Assembly (NCBI RefSeq): GCF_004027225.2
Contig: NC_044290.2
Span: 4,294,906-4,358,905 of the forward strand
Length of the DNA stretch: 64,000 nucleotides
Reading direction: 5' to 3'
Origin: Strigops habroptila
Lineage: Eukaryota > Chordata > Aves > Psittaciformes > Psittacidae
Positions 28,478 to 40,400 of this stretch are shown in pieces. The first letter of the stretch is position 1. Each line of letters begins with the position of its first letter. Under the pieces are notes generated by a model, which saw only the letters and a program-made list of their open reading frames with translations, ran no database searches and was not told the origin of the DNA. A program made the translations under genes and the position numbers.

Positions 28478-28486
28478 TTAAACCAT
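28478..28486 (-). promoter_or_regulatory. WDR45B: minimal upstream ORF (AUG-GUU-UAA) before WDR45B
   Basis: On the minus strand gccgccATGGTTTAA reads as a Met-Val-stop ORF in a perfect Kozak context. Its AUG is 42 nt upstream of the WDR45B AUG and the stop codon is 33 nt before it. It is in the mRNA only if transcription starts above 28,486, which the CpG island makes likely. The same string partly matches a YY1 site. Confidence 0.6.
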
Positions 28487-28525
28487 GGCGGCGCCCGCCC
28501 GCCTCAGCCCCGCCGCGGGAGCCCG

Positions 28526-28565
28526 CCGAGCCGAGCCGAACCGAACCGAAGCGAGCGGAGCCGAG
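28526..28565 (+). repeat. CCGAR pentamer tandem array in WDR45B promoter
   Basis: Eight consecutive five-base units: ccgag, ccgag, ccgaa, ccgaa, ccgaa, gcgag, cggag, ccgag. They lie about 80-120 bases upstream of the WDR45B start codon. Confidence 0.85.
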
Positions 28566-29027
28566 ACGACGCGACCAGGCCAGCGGCTGCTTCCGACCTC
28601 GGCAGGCAGCGCCGCCGAGCGCAGAGAACATCCACCACCAGCGTGAGGAGCGCCGAGCGATCGAGCGGCGCCGCGCCACGCCCCTGCGGCCGGGCGCGGA
28701 ATGGCGGCGGGACCGCCTGAGGCGGGTCGGGTCCTGTGCGCGGTCCGGACCCCGGTTCCGCACCCGAGCACTCACCTCACACCCCGGCTTCCCAAAACAG
28801 GGCTTGGAGCCGGGGTGAGGAGCCCGGGCTGGTACCACCACACACAGGACCCTGCAGCCCCTGGGCTCCCACCTGCTCTGAGGGGTATGTGGTAGAAAGC
28901 TCTCCCATACTAAGTATCACACTGGTAAAACCACGAAATACAGTTAGGATATGCTAAAATAGGGGATGCTTTAACTTGGAAAAGCAATCTGACGGGAAGT
29001 CAATAGTGATTTTAATCAAGATAATGG

Positions 29028-29066
29028 ACCCAAAGGTGGGTTGAGGTCCCTTCCAACCCAAATTAC
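29028..29066 (+). mobile_element. CR1 3' tail remnant
   Basis: The string gaggtcccttccaacccaaa, followed by a decayed version of the attctatgatt octamers, is the diagnostic 3' tail of CR1 in plus orientation. Only about 40 bases survive. Confidence 0.7.
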
Positions 29067-29300
29067 CTCATGGCTTTGTGCGTGCTTGCACGAATGCCAC
29101 TGATTCCATGTCCTTCATGCGCCTTCACTTCCTTTTCTATTCTTCCTCTGTGCCTTCCACGTCCATGGATCGATGTTGTGTTTCAGGTTTGTGACCTACT
29201 CTTCTCTAGTGCATAATTCTGTTTGTAAATTACTACAGCTTTTTAGGTTCTCATGGAGCTATCTGCAGTGACCAGCTGGTGCATTACTCTTTGTGCACTC

Positions 29301-29336
29301 ATATATATATATATATATATATAAAAATATATATTA
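29301..29336 (+). repeat. AT dinucleotide microsatellite
   Basis: Eleven uninterrupted AT units followed by an imperfect AT-rich continuation. Confidence 0.9.
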
Positions 29337-30341
29337 AAAAAATGATGACACTGCATCACCATAAGTGAGGAGTGCCGCTCCAGCCTCTCCTCCTTACTCT
29401 GTCTTTATACTGGCTGGCAGAAGGAATAAAGAATCTGACCTTGAGGACACACACATCCATATTAACATTCCCTCTATCCAGGCATTCTTACCACATATCA
29501 CATACAGAAAGGAAAGAAATAATGACCTGGTGACTGAAGAGGCCAAGATTATAACTTGGAAGAAACTTGGAACAGCACAGCCATGTGCACGGAGAGAGCT
29601 CTTCATCCTGCGTGCAGCCACTTGTCACACACAACCAGGCTGCTCCCAAGGTTTGGATGTCTGGATTCTGGTTGAACCTCTCGCAGCTGTAGGCTGCTAT
29701 ATACATTTTCTCAAGCCGTGGCGATGGAATTCCTGCAGTCTGACAGCTTCATCCTGAGAGAGCTGCTGCATTTCCCTGCAGCCCACTCGTCGCGGGCAGA
29801 CCAGGAGATGGAGCCTGCTGCTCACCCAGGGAGCTCCGGCAGGAATTCCTTCCACCGCACATTCCTTTGCCACTTAGTCTTTAACTACGAGAAGCCTTGT
29901 TCCCGACTGCGCTCTTTAAGCAGTGATGCACTGACTGGTCCAGGTCCTGGCATAACTGGCATTTTACTGGCTTGAATTTTCCCTACTCGCCTACAGAGGC
30001 TGATCCAGAAGGAATATTAGCTTCATGGATCACACAGTAGTGAAGACACCTAGAAGAAACTGGGATGGAGCTACACCATCACCTCAAAGGACTTGCTACT
30101 CAGGAGAACAAATCACACAATTCCGTCACAAACGGAAGACTTAATGTCCATTATTCTTCCCTATTTCTGTTAACATTATTGAAGACAGATTTGTATGAAA
30201 AGCATTACATGAAGCTTTTGGGATGACTTCACAGTCCTGGTGTCTAGTTCAGGCATATTGTTCTTCAAATTCTTCTAAAGGAATATAAAGCCAACCTTCC
30301 TCAATTAAAGCAAGCATAATAGGATTTCTTTTCCAGAAACA

Positions 30342-31189
30342 TTTATTTATCTTTTAAAATATTATTCTTTCCTTATAAAGCAGCTCTTCAAGTCATGTTC
30401 CTTTTTACCACAGTCTTTGGCATTTTCCTCCTAGAACCTTCTGGTAGAGTGGTATAAAATGTAGATTTTAATTCTTTTTTACAGAAAAATAAGTATTTAA
30501 ACCACAAATTAATTCCCCAAAGTATTAAATAACATACCAAAAACTTTATCAAATCTATTACATACACTAATGGGACAAAACCTTGCTGTGTATGTGCATA
30601 ATAATTATATATACATTTTTAGCTTAGTTAAGTTAGTGCTTCAAAGTTATCAAGGAAGCTTTACAAAAAAATCCAAATGCACCACTGCAGCACTACTGGA
30701 ATTTGTCACACCATTTGGAGAATTGAACAATGTATACGATACATTGCATTTAAAAACCTCTGCCTCGATATGCAGATGACTCATCCTTACATTTTGGAAC
30801 AGTTTGCAAAAAGACAGGATTTTATACAATTACACAGTCACTTTCCAGATTTCATGGCATTAAGAATTGAATGGTGATAATTATCCCCTATATGAAAACA
30901 CATCTACTAGTAAAAACAACGGCATCATGCACATCAGAAATTCAAATGCAGTGTGAAAATCCAACAGCAAAATGTCACATCCTTTCAGGTGCACTGAACA
31001 TGTCTCTTATTCCAAAGCAGCATTACTGTAGTGAGCAAGCTCTAAAATCAGATTTATTCTCATTTTTTGTCTATGTAGTGGGATACGTACATAGAATGTG
31101 CTCAACCATTAAACAAGGAGTCCTTGTGGCTTGTGTTCAGTGCTCCACACGAGGAGATTCCATCCAGCTTCCCTTTTTCCACACAGAGA
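30342..31189 (-). other. RAB40B: RAB40B 3'UTR (extent inferred) with candidate poly(A) signal
   Basis: About 850 AT-rich bases follow the stop codon on the minus strand. At 30342-30347 the plus strand reads TTTATT, an AATAAA on the minus strand. The end is inferred from that hexamer only, and longer or shorter forms are possible. Confidence 0.5.
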
Positions 31190-31461
31190 TTAGGAAATTT
31201 TACAGCTGTTTCTTGTACAGTTTTTTGGTGGGCTCTGTGGTGGACGGATGATTTTAGCTTTCTTTAAGCTGTTCCTTTTATTGATGTTGCTGGATGTGAG
31301 GGAGTACGAGCGTCCATGCATCATCCTGGCATTAAGGCCATTTGCCATGGAGAAAGATTTGAGATGGCTTCTTAAGGCAACAGGGAGAGGGAGCTTGTCA
31401 ACAAGATGCACAGGGGTACAGGAAACTACGGCACGGCAACAAAGGTCTTGCAGACTCAGTA
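31190..31461 (-). CDS. RAB40B: RAB40B coding exon 6 (SOCS box and C-terminus)
   Basis: The acceptor is ttttaag|TACTG. The exon encodes [56 protein letters not shown] and, after a Lys/Arg-rich linker, [18 protein letters not shown] with TAA at 31192-31190. Confidence 0.96.
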
Positions 31462-34400
31462 CTTAAAAACAGACATAAAACGTGCATTATAACAGCATGT
31501 TTTTGTCAGCCATGAGGTAGCAGCACACCCAGCACTCTGCAAGCACTCTGCACTTCCAGGGTGAATTCTCACCTCTCCTCCCACACCCTTTCCCACATAT
31601 ACATTATCCAAAATACCTCCTGCTTCAGTTTCCTACTTAATACCGAGATGACTGAACATGTCAGTTCCAGGAAAGATACGTTATTCCCTACAAAAGCAGA
31701 ACAGGTTGTGCCTGCAGATATGTATTTTCTGTTTAGTACAGGATTCCAAATTGTTCTTTTTGCATGTTTCTGCATCTGCGTTAAAGTTTCTGAAAATTAT
31801 TTCATATTAATGCACCATAAACCTTAGCTTGGACTAAATTTATACATTTTCAGTGTACATGGCTTACCCTTGTTTGGCCTCCAGAGCCTGTCCATTCCAT
31901 GTCTCATCAACACTATTCTTGCTAGCTCAGTAAAGGACTCTGTAATATTGAAGTTACAAAGTGGACTGACTTCAAAAAAAGTCATGCCCAGCCTCTCAGC
32001 ATAGGCCTGTGCTTGTTCAGTGGACACTTGGCGCTTGAAGGCTAAGTGAAGGCGATTTCCAACCAGGATTTTTGGTACACCAGGAGCGTGCTGAGCAACG
32101 AGAAGCAAGAGGAAAAATTAACAGTTTGGCTTCCATTTCCACCTTCAATTAAAACAAGCAAAAGCTTTGTCAAGATTAAATACTAAGTACTAGCCTAAGA
32201 TCTAGAGAACTGGTCTTAGACCTCTAGAGGTCCCTTCCAGCTTAGTCTATGATTCTCTGATCTAAAAACATCCCTTCCTTGGAGAAGACAGGCTGGCACA
32301 GATGATGCGGCAAATCTATAGCAAGAGTGGGACTACAATATGAATTCTTTGCCCTCCATATGCTTTCCATCAACACCTTTAAAGAAATCACACAGTCTAG
32401 CTGTTATGTTTCCAACTTTTTAGAATTATAAACATAGAAAGAGAATTGTAAACTTGGCATCTTGGATAGCTCTGTAGTAAGCACTGCCTGCAAATGCCAG
32501 TAAAAACAGTAGAAAATACCGTAAGCAGTCTTAGTCATCTGTACCTTACCTCATCTATTTCTTTTATCCATCGATCGATTCCATCAAATGACCAACGATT
32601 TGTAATATCATACACTAGTATAACTCCCTGTATTAAAAAGAATAAGATAAAAAAATGTAAGTTTAACAGAGGCATAACACAGCTAAACACAGATCTGTAA
32701 ATTCTGCAGCTCTGAAATAATCTCATAAGATGCTGATCAACTTTTCAGCATCCTGTGAAGCCAAGCCCCATCTCTGTGTAGATTACACATCAGCCAAGGG
32801 GCAGAAAACCTGACTTAGTTGTGGGGTCTAATGTAATGGTAAATATTTCTTTTTATAGTGGACACGTTTGGTGGATCACACACACATCACAAGTCATAGC
32901 AAAATGTACTTTGGGTCACATTCAGTAACTCGAAGAGTCAATGCTCTCTGCAATGCTGGAACATAAGCTGCAACTCAGCAGAACCCAATATGAGTCATGA
33001 ACTATTGCAATACTTTAAACTCTGATGCTGTGGGCACTTTTAGTGTGTCTGTCTTTTTTTCTTTTTAAGTAATTTCCTTACAAGTCATTACATTTCATCA
33101 TATTTTAGACTATGTTTGTATTTTTCACATTACTCTTGCCAGTTTTATGGTATGTTTCTCTTACTTGGCACACAGGTTTAAACAGTAGCATTAGCATTGC
33201 TTTCACGTGATCCAAGTACAATATGTGCTTAAGTTATCGAGGTAACCAACAAGAAGGCATAAGAATATGTATTACTTCATTTTAGTGATTCAACTTCAAT
33301 CTCATGTATTTCCCCTCCCCAAACTAAAGTTCCATGCCTTATTATTCCCCATGTTTCATGTTATCTTCAGAGTATTACTGCACCTGCATGCAATCTACAA
33401 CTGAGTTACAGAAGCCATCAGGATGGTTCACCAGCTCTTTCATTCATCCAACTACCATTACTCCACACTGAGGAAGTTGTGTGTTGCTTACCTGAGCACC
33501 TCGTGAGTAAGACCGAAATATGGTGCAGAATCTCCCTTGCCCTGATGTATCCCTAAATGAAATAAATCAGATATATTTTTAAAAGAAGAGGTGGCCTTCT
33601 GTGTTCAGAGGTCAGCTGCAGGAAATCATCTGTACCAGTCACTATCAGCTCTTCTTCCATGAGTCAGGCAGCAGCAGTCACTCCTGCACAAGAGCTCCTC
33701 TCCCTCTCAGCAGTTTTTCCCCACTGGCATTCTGCCCTTTCCTCTACATTTCTCAGATTTCCCAAGATAAGAGGACAAGAACTTCAAACTTTACCCGTGA
33801 TTGCCCTTGGAACACAAAGGCTATTACACTAGTGTTCACTTTGCATTTAGTTCAGCTAGAAGAAAGATTCAGTTTTCATAGCAAAGTGGGAGGAAACAAT
33901 AGTTATCACCAAGGAAACTAATGGAAAAGCCAGTAAATTCTTGATTACAGCAGCAATCGTTCATCACGAGTCTCGTATGATGAAGGTATCCCTACAGAGT
34001 CACAGCACAGGGTTTTAGAAAAGCATGCACACACACACACACACAATAACCTCTGCATAAAGTGTTTGGAAGCAAAATCAGGTTTATAGTGAAGAACATG
34101 ATAAGAAGCAAAATTCCATAGACTTTTTGAGGTACAGCTCTTCAAATGCAAGGCCCATATTTCTGTATATGGTCAACTGCAGAAACATTTGCAATCTGTT
34201 CTTTTAAGGAGCTCAAAGAACATCCTTGCCTTTCAGAAGAAGAATAAAAACATCCCCTTGCTGGCTGCTTCTCAGCACAGAATACCACACAAAGCTTATC
34301 TAAGCTATACAAAGTGGAAGACAGAAGAAGAAAAGAAAGTAGGTAAACAAAATATCAAGTAATGGAGATACCATATGGCAAAGTACTATTGTCCATTATT

Positions 34401-37400
34401 GCATTTAACACTTGAAACATTATTTTGAAAATCAAAAAGGCAGAAACAACCAGTGAAAAATAAATAAGAAACAGCTTAGTTTTGACACACAGGTCTTTAA
34501 CTGCAATGATGAAAACCAAAAATAAACACCAGAATTAAATTTAAGATAGAAATGGCACAGGATTATCTCTTTCTAGGAGGAAAAGGATATAGTCCTCATA
34601 ATTCATTTCCACCTCCTATTCTCTATCTGAACACTGCTTGTTCCTAGAACCTGTCTCTCTGATTTATCTAGATTACGGTTCCTCAAAAATCACACTCCAT
34701 CTCCTTGTCCTGCACTGACCTTATTTCTCTCTCTATTATGCCATGAGTTTAAGGCAAGAGGAAAACAATGTATTTAAGAGGCAGTAACGCTGCATATTTC
34801 AGGTTGTATCACTGGCTGTTTTTAACTGAACCAGAAGATGCCATCTTCAAACGTCCTGACACAAAAGCACCCTGACATACCAAACATTTGACCCTACAGG
34901 AAAGACATTTGCTGTAAAATATTATTTGTTATCAACATGTTTTTGTAAGGATCAAATCACATCAGCCTGCGTATCAATTACATTATGAGCAATAATGCTG
35001 CTTTTTATTGATATTGAATTAATTTTAATAACACTATGGTTATTTGACTATTACTGCTAATAATTTGAGCAAAGGGATGCTGCTGTGCAACACTGTATGC
35101 TGAGATACTGTCATGGTTCTTATTACCAGTATATTTTGTAATCTTTGAAGGCACTTTGAATCTATCTTGAAGACACTTGTTATCTTTTGTGCCTTTCTTC
35201 TGCATTTGTTACACGTCTCTCAAGCAGAGAAACTGTAGGGTCCCCCATTTCACATGAAATAGATGCAAAATGGAGGTCAAGACAAAGTGTGACTTACTCA
35301 AAGGGCTCCTTGCCCTTATTCTTCCATCGTTGACTATTTCTGAAGCATAAAGGAGAACTCCTGCCCTGAAGAGCTGCATTTATGTGCCTTTGAAATATAA
35401 ATTCTGAGGGAAGGTGGAGCACACACTTACCAGAGCTGCAGCTTGATTCGTCGGCCATCTAGAAGTATCGTTGTAGTCTTATAATCTATACCTGTGGGGA
35501 AGACAGTCATGCAACTCTTAGAGCAGCTTGCAGGTGTACAGTATGCACACAGGTACAGATTTCAAAGAGGCTGATCTTAAAAAAAGGGATTTGTCATTAG
35601 TACCCTGGGAAGTGCATATGGTAAGAACAATTTGTTCATATTAGGTTACAAAGACCTTTCATATTACTCAAGCTTGGCCCGTTCAGAGCAGATGTCTCAG
35701 GCTCCCTTCAGGTTGATTAAATAGTCTGGTTTATTCATTATCATGACCATCTATGTGCTTAAAGAGTTTTCTTTCTTCAACAAAAGAAGGCAGAACTAGG
35801 GTTTTTTGCCTTTCCTCTCATACATCACAGACTAAATGCTGTTCTCTTCCTCTGTTCCTAGCTTTACCGCCTCTATTATTTCTTCCTTCCTTATCATCTC
35901 TGACTCATAGACAGCTCTTGTATCAGATACACGTGTCCCCCTCTTATATAAAGCAGCAGATGGTGCAAGAATTGGCTTATCTTTTGTGTTCCAGCCTCTT
36001 CCAATCGATTACAGCCTCCTGTGCCTAGACCACTTATGCAGTCAGCATCCAGCAGAACGCAGGCAGGTCCCATTTATTCCTTCCCATAACATGCCCAGGC
36101 CTTGTGATCGAGCTACAATATCTCCTTTACATGAGCTGAAGAGGCACTCCAGTGTTTAAGGGAAGTATGTATTGTAAGTATACTTTGACATGTCTACACA
36201 TGCACACATATAACTTAGCTCACATCTTTATTGCACCTTTTGTAGTTTTTGCAAACAACGTTCCATGCTACATAATATAATTTCTACTAAGCTGGCCTGC
36301 CCAGGGAGCAATTCAACTATGTAAAAATAAGCTCAAGTCTAGCATTAGTGTTTTCTTGCTCAAAATGGGTGTGTTAATTCAGTTAGGTTGGGTAAAACCC
36401 AAAACTGGAAGCAGTTGTGTAGCTGCAGCTGACCCCTGGAAATGTCCACTACGATGTTAGAGTCATTGGCTTATGGCTGCTGTGCTGCAGTACTGCACCC
36501 ACAAATTGTATAATTATAGACATTAAAAGAAAGAAAGGCTTTTATTTTGTTAAATGTTATTTTAAAAGTGTGCATTCAGTAGTCACACCGTGCAGCCAAG
36601 CAACACAGTTCCACTGGTAAACGTGTTTTTCTCATGTTTTCTTTGCTGTGTCATAGCTAACTTCTTGAATGGAACATTTATTCACAGAGTCCTCCAAATA
36701 AAGTTTAAAAAGCACAGAAACTAGCTCTGAAAAACGTTCTGAAATGTAATGAGTCTTGTACCTTGAAAGAGAGAGACATGCTCTGTTTTCTGAGCATAAG
36801 CAAACCAAGGGAGTAAGAAAAACACATTGACATGGAAAACCAAATGCATGCAGGAGATGGCCCTAATTGCTACTTCAGATTTCAGCACATCTTTGCCAGA
36901 GGAACAGGGATGACAGTGCTGATGATGCTCCTGTGGGTGTCTTTTAGTTCAGGCTCTTATCTTGGAAAGACACACAGACAAAACCCTGCCCCAGTGTACT
37001 GCCACCAGTTTTGGGAGACTTATTTTCGTTTATCATCTAGAGTGTTCCAGTCCTCCATCAGTATTAGAAAATAGTCAAATCTACAAACCACAAATTAAAA
37101 TAAATATTAATAAGAATTTAAAAACCCCAAACAAACACACAACACAACCACCCAAACCTATAGACAAAGTCCTGGTCCACTGAGCAGGTAACACTGAAAT
37201 TGGTTTTGTGCTGAAAGAACAAGTTCCATCATTTCAGAAATTCTTGGAAACATGAAACATGCCGAACAAACCCTGTATAACATCACATAACTCACTCCCG
37301 CATCCTGTGCTACTGCTGCTATTTCCCATCGGGTGAAATACCTCCACTAGTTTATCTAGAGTTCATGAAGAGGCACAGAGCATGTTTAGCAAACACTGAC

Positions 37401-40400
37401 ACATCCCACACAGCGAATGGACATCCATCATCCTGTTAAAAGACATACCAAGCATAGAAAATTAGCATTGCATAGCTAGAGGATACACAGCTGAATAAAC
37501 CTGCTACTGTGCTTTGCACCACAGACCATAAACTACTGCAAGTTTAGCTACACACATAATGCAAAATACTCCTTTTTCTATGATATGCACAAGATAAATC
37601 TGACAAATACATTATTACAGCTGCTGCTTATGAAAGCATCTCATGGGTTTCCCAAAAGAATTTTGAAAAGATGGATTCAGAAAGTTCCTTGTTCTTCAGC
37701 TGCCATGCAGATAGAAGCAGTTGATAAAATAACCTGAACACCTCTGCAATTAGCATTTGCCACGATTAAGAATCAAAACAAAAAGCCTTTTGCCATGAAT
37801 CATCAGGAACAGCATGAAACCGTAACAATGAGACCAACAGATGTGAATTGTGCTGTTGTAGAAATCAAACGTCCTTCCAGAACATTATTCACTCATTTAG
37901 TAAGACAGAATAGCTTTGTTTGGATATGCAGCTAAAATGTACCTCTATACAAGAAAGGGAAGAAAAAGGCTGCTAAATACATAAAAATTCAACTTTTAAG
38001 TAAACCAGAAAAGCCTCCCAGTGCTTAATACTTTCACATGGATGTTTTTAAGTAACAATTATTTACCTAAAGCCACAAATTGAAATGAAAGAACCTGAAG
38101 CAAGTCACTATCCTTGCTGAAGGGTTTGGATTGCTTGAATCTAATTGATTTGTAATAGATTTTGGCCTTCTCAAACACAAAACTAACAGGTAGAAAACAG
38201 AAAGAAGTATTATTGAACCCAGGAATGGAGCAAGATTCCCAAAAAAGTGTTCAGCTGTTTGGTAACAACTGCAGTAAATAGGATGCCATCCTCTCTGCAT
38301 CGATGCTGTGCAGCCATTACCACGCTATCCCTTACGCCTCACTGACCACGCTGCAGTCATGGTACACTGGTTATTTTAAGGCTTCCTATGAATTTCTGTT
38401 TCTCTTATAGCAGTGTATCAAAGTGTCTGGGTTTTCTGATGGGTCTCTCCAGGGCAGAATCCTTCAGTCATTTAAGTTGCTCATTTTGTGTTCATTAAAG
38501 GCAACATTATTTACACCAAAAATCTTTTCAGTTTAATAATTGAGATTCAGTGATCTACAGTGTGACTAACAGACAGGCATTTAGCTTTACAGAAGTGCAA
38601 ACACACTGACTCACTTAAACCAAATCTGAAGCACTGGACTGCAGACCAAACACTGGTCATACCTTGGTAATATAGCATAGAATAAAATCTTCCTATTTTT
38701 TCACAGGAATTGGATGCTAGCCCAATATTTTAATGATTTGGAGCTTGTTCTGCATTTGTTTTGGATTTGTATTTCAACTTCAATAAGTTATAGCAGAGGG
38801 GAGAAAGAAAAACAGGGGGGAAATAACCAAGAATGTTAAAACTAGATTCTTTGGTGCTGTTTTACCATCTCAGCACTGAAAGATTTTACTCAGTGGCAAA
38901 TTTGTCTTAGGAATGCTCCAAAACCCAACCCTTTTTATACCTGAGAAAGCACAGAATACACGACTCTTCATCTTTGAACCTGGTGCTCTGTTACGTTTTA
39001 GCTCATAAATACCACAAGAACTGGTTTCATTGTTTTTATTTATTCTTCTTGGTGTGTCCTTTCTTTACATTTTAAAGCATGTTGTTCCTTGTAGGTAATT
39101 GATGTCAGATTAGCAGCTTTTGGATTTAATTAAAACAGAATCTAACTACTTCAAAATAAACAATAATAATAATAGTAATACATTGCAGCTCCCTACCTCC
39201 ATAGCCCGACTGCTTTCTAGACATTTCAAGGTTAAAGCCTTCTCCAGCAATCAGCCACTCCACCAGTTTGCCCATATTAACAATTCAGTAATAGTTTTCT
39301 CAGACACATGCTTAATGTCTCCTTCCCGCTGTCTGTTTCTATGCCAATAGTTAAGTGTCTACAAATAAATATATATATATTCAGTGGGATTCTGGGCCTT
39401 AATTTAACAAAGTCCACTGAAAACATCCTTCAGGTTCAAAGGCTGTTGACTGCACTTTGAAAAAGCAGTTTTCAGTTTCAGAGGGTGCTTAAAACCATTT
39501 TCTCATATGCATGATGAGAACTCAAGGGTCTCATCACTTCCCACTTTAAGCTTTTTCAGTTATCTAGCTTTTCATATAGACATTAAAATCAGGGTTTAGA
39601 ACGGTTTGTAAATGTTTCAAGAATATTTGACAAGTGACACAACTTTCAGCTCCATTCATTCATTGTTCACAGCAAACCAACCCAAGGCATGCTTTTGATT
39701 CAAAATTCAATGAAGCTTCAAAAACTAAGCCCTGTGTTTTCAACATCATGCTGCAAAGATGCAACCTCTTGGCAATAAAACTGGACTATACCTTTTGATA
39801 CGTAAGCACAAAGGTCAGGTTATGTGACAGTCATATTTGCTTTCTGCTTGCTGTTTCAGAATAATCATTACTTCCCAAATTGCAGTCTTTTCCATCACAC
39901 TCAATTACTGCAATAAAAGCCATCTGCTTCTAAAGCACAGACTATTCAGATTGAAATAGAGACACTAAAATTTTAGATCTAGACTGTATTCTTCACCTCA
40001 TTTATCAAGCCATAAACCACAATTACAAAGTCTCACAGATAATTCACTTAGTTGAATGCTGTGACAATTTTCCCATTTTAAGCTATTTGTATCAGGAAGT
40101 CCAGCTTTATAAGAAGCTTCAGTTCTGGTCATAGACACATGCCAGTATCACAGTCTATCTTTCAGTACAGCCCTTTTCCTTTAAATGGTCAAAGGAATTA
40201 AGTTTACAAGAAATCTATCCTCAAAAACCAGAAGTGTTCTTTAACAATTACGCAGAAGCTTTTCAGAGGTGCAGAACTTTTAGGGCACCAGGTTAAAACC
40301 TGAAGATCTTGGAGCACTTCTAGTTGGCTCTAGTCCAACCTATTGTCCTTTGAACCAAAGCAAGTGGTATGAGATTAAAAAGTTTGACACAACTATATGG

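Larger units (their letters stand above)
27935..28765 (-). promoter_or_regulatory. WDR45B: CpG island and probable promoter of WDR45B
   Basis: A GC- and CpG-dense block covering exon 1 and about 320 bases upstream of the start codon, with many ccgcc/ggcgg GC-box-like strings and no TATA box. Large overlapping open frames on both strands here are a by-product of high GC content. The transcription start is not resolved but probably lies between 28.5 and 28.7 kb. Confidence 0.8.
28770..30330. other. intergenic region between WDR45B promoter and RAB40B 3' end
   Basis: About 1.6 kb containing a CR1 tail remnant (29028-29066) and an AT microsatellite (29301-29336). A 130-codon open frame at 29365-29757 resembles no protein I know. 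Confidence 0.7.
31462..33491 (-). other. RAB40B: RAB40B introns 3 to 5
   Basis: Introns of 406 bases (31462-31867), 459 bases (32091-32549) and 864 bases (32628-33491). The middle one holds a CR1 tail remnant; the others show nothing specific. Confidence 0.8.

Noticed and set aside
27939-28841. Several frames of 90-155 codons on both strands
   Set aside because: The CpG island has few stop codons. The frames are Pro/Arg/Gly/Ala-rich without conserved motifs and overlap WDR45B exon 1.
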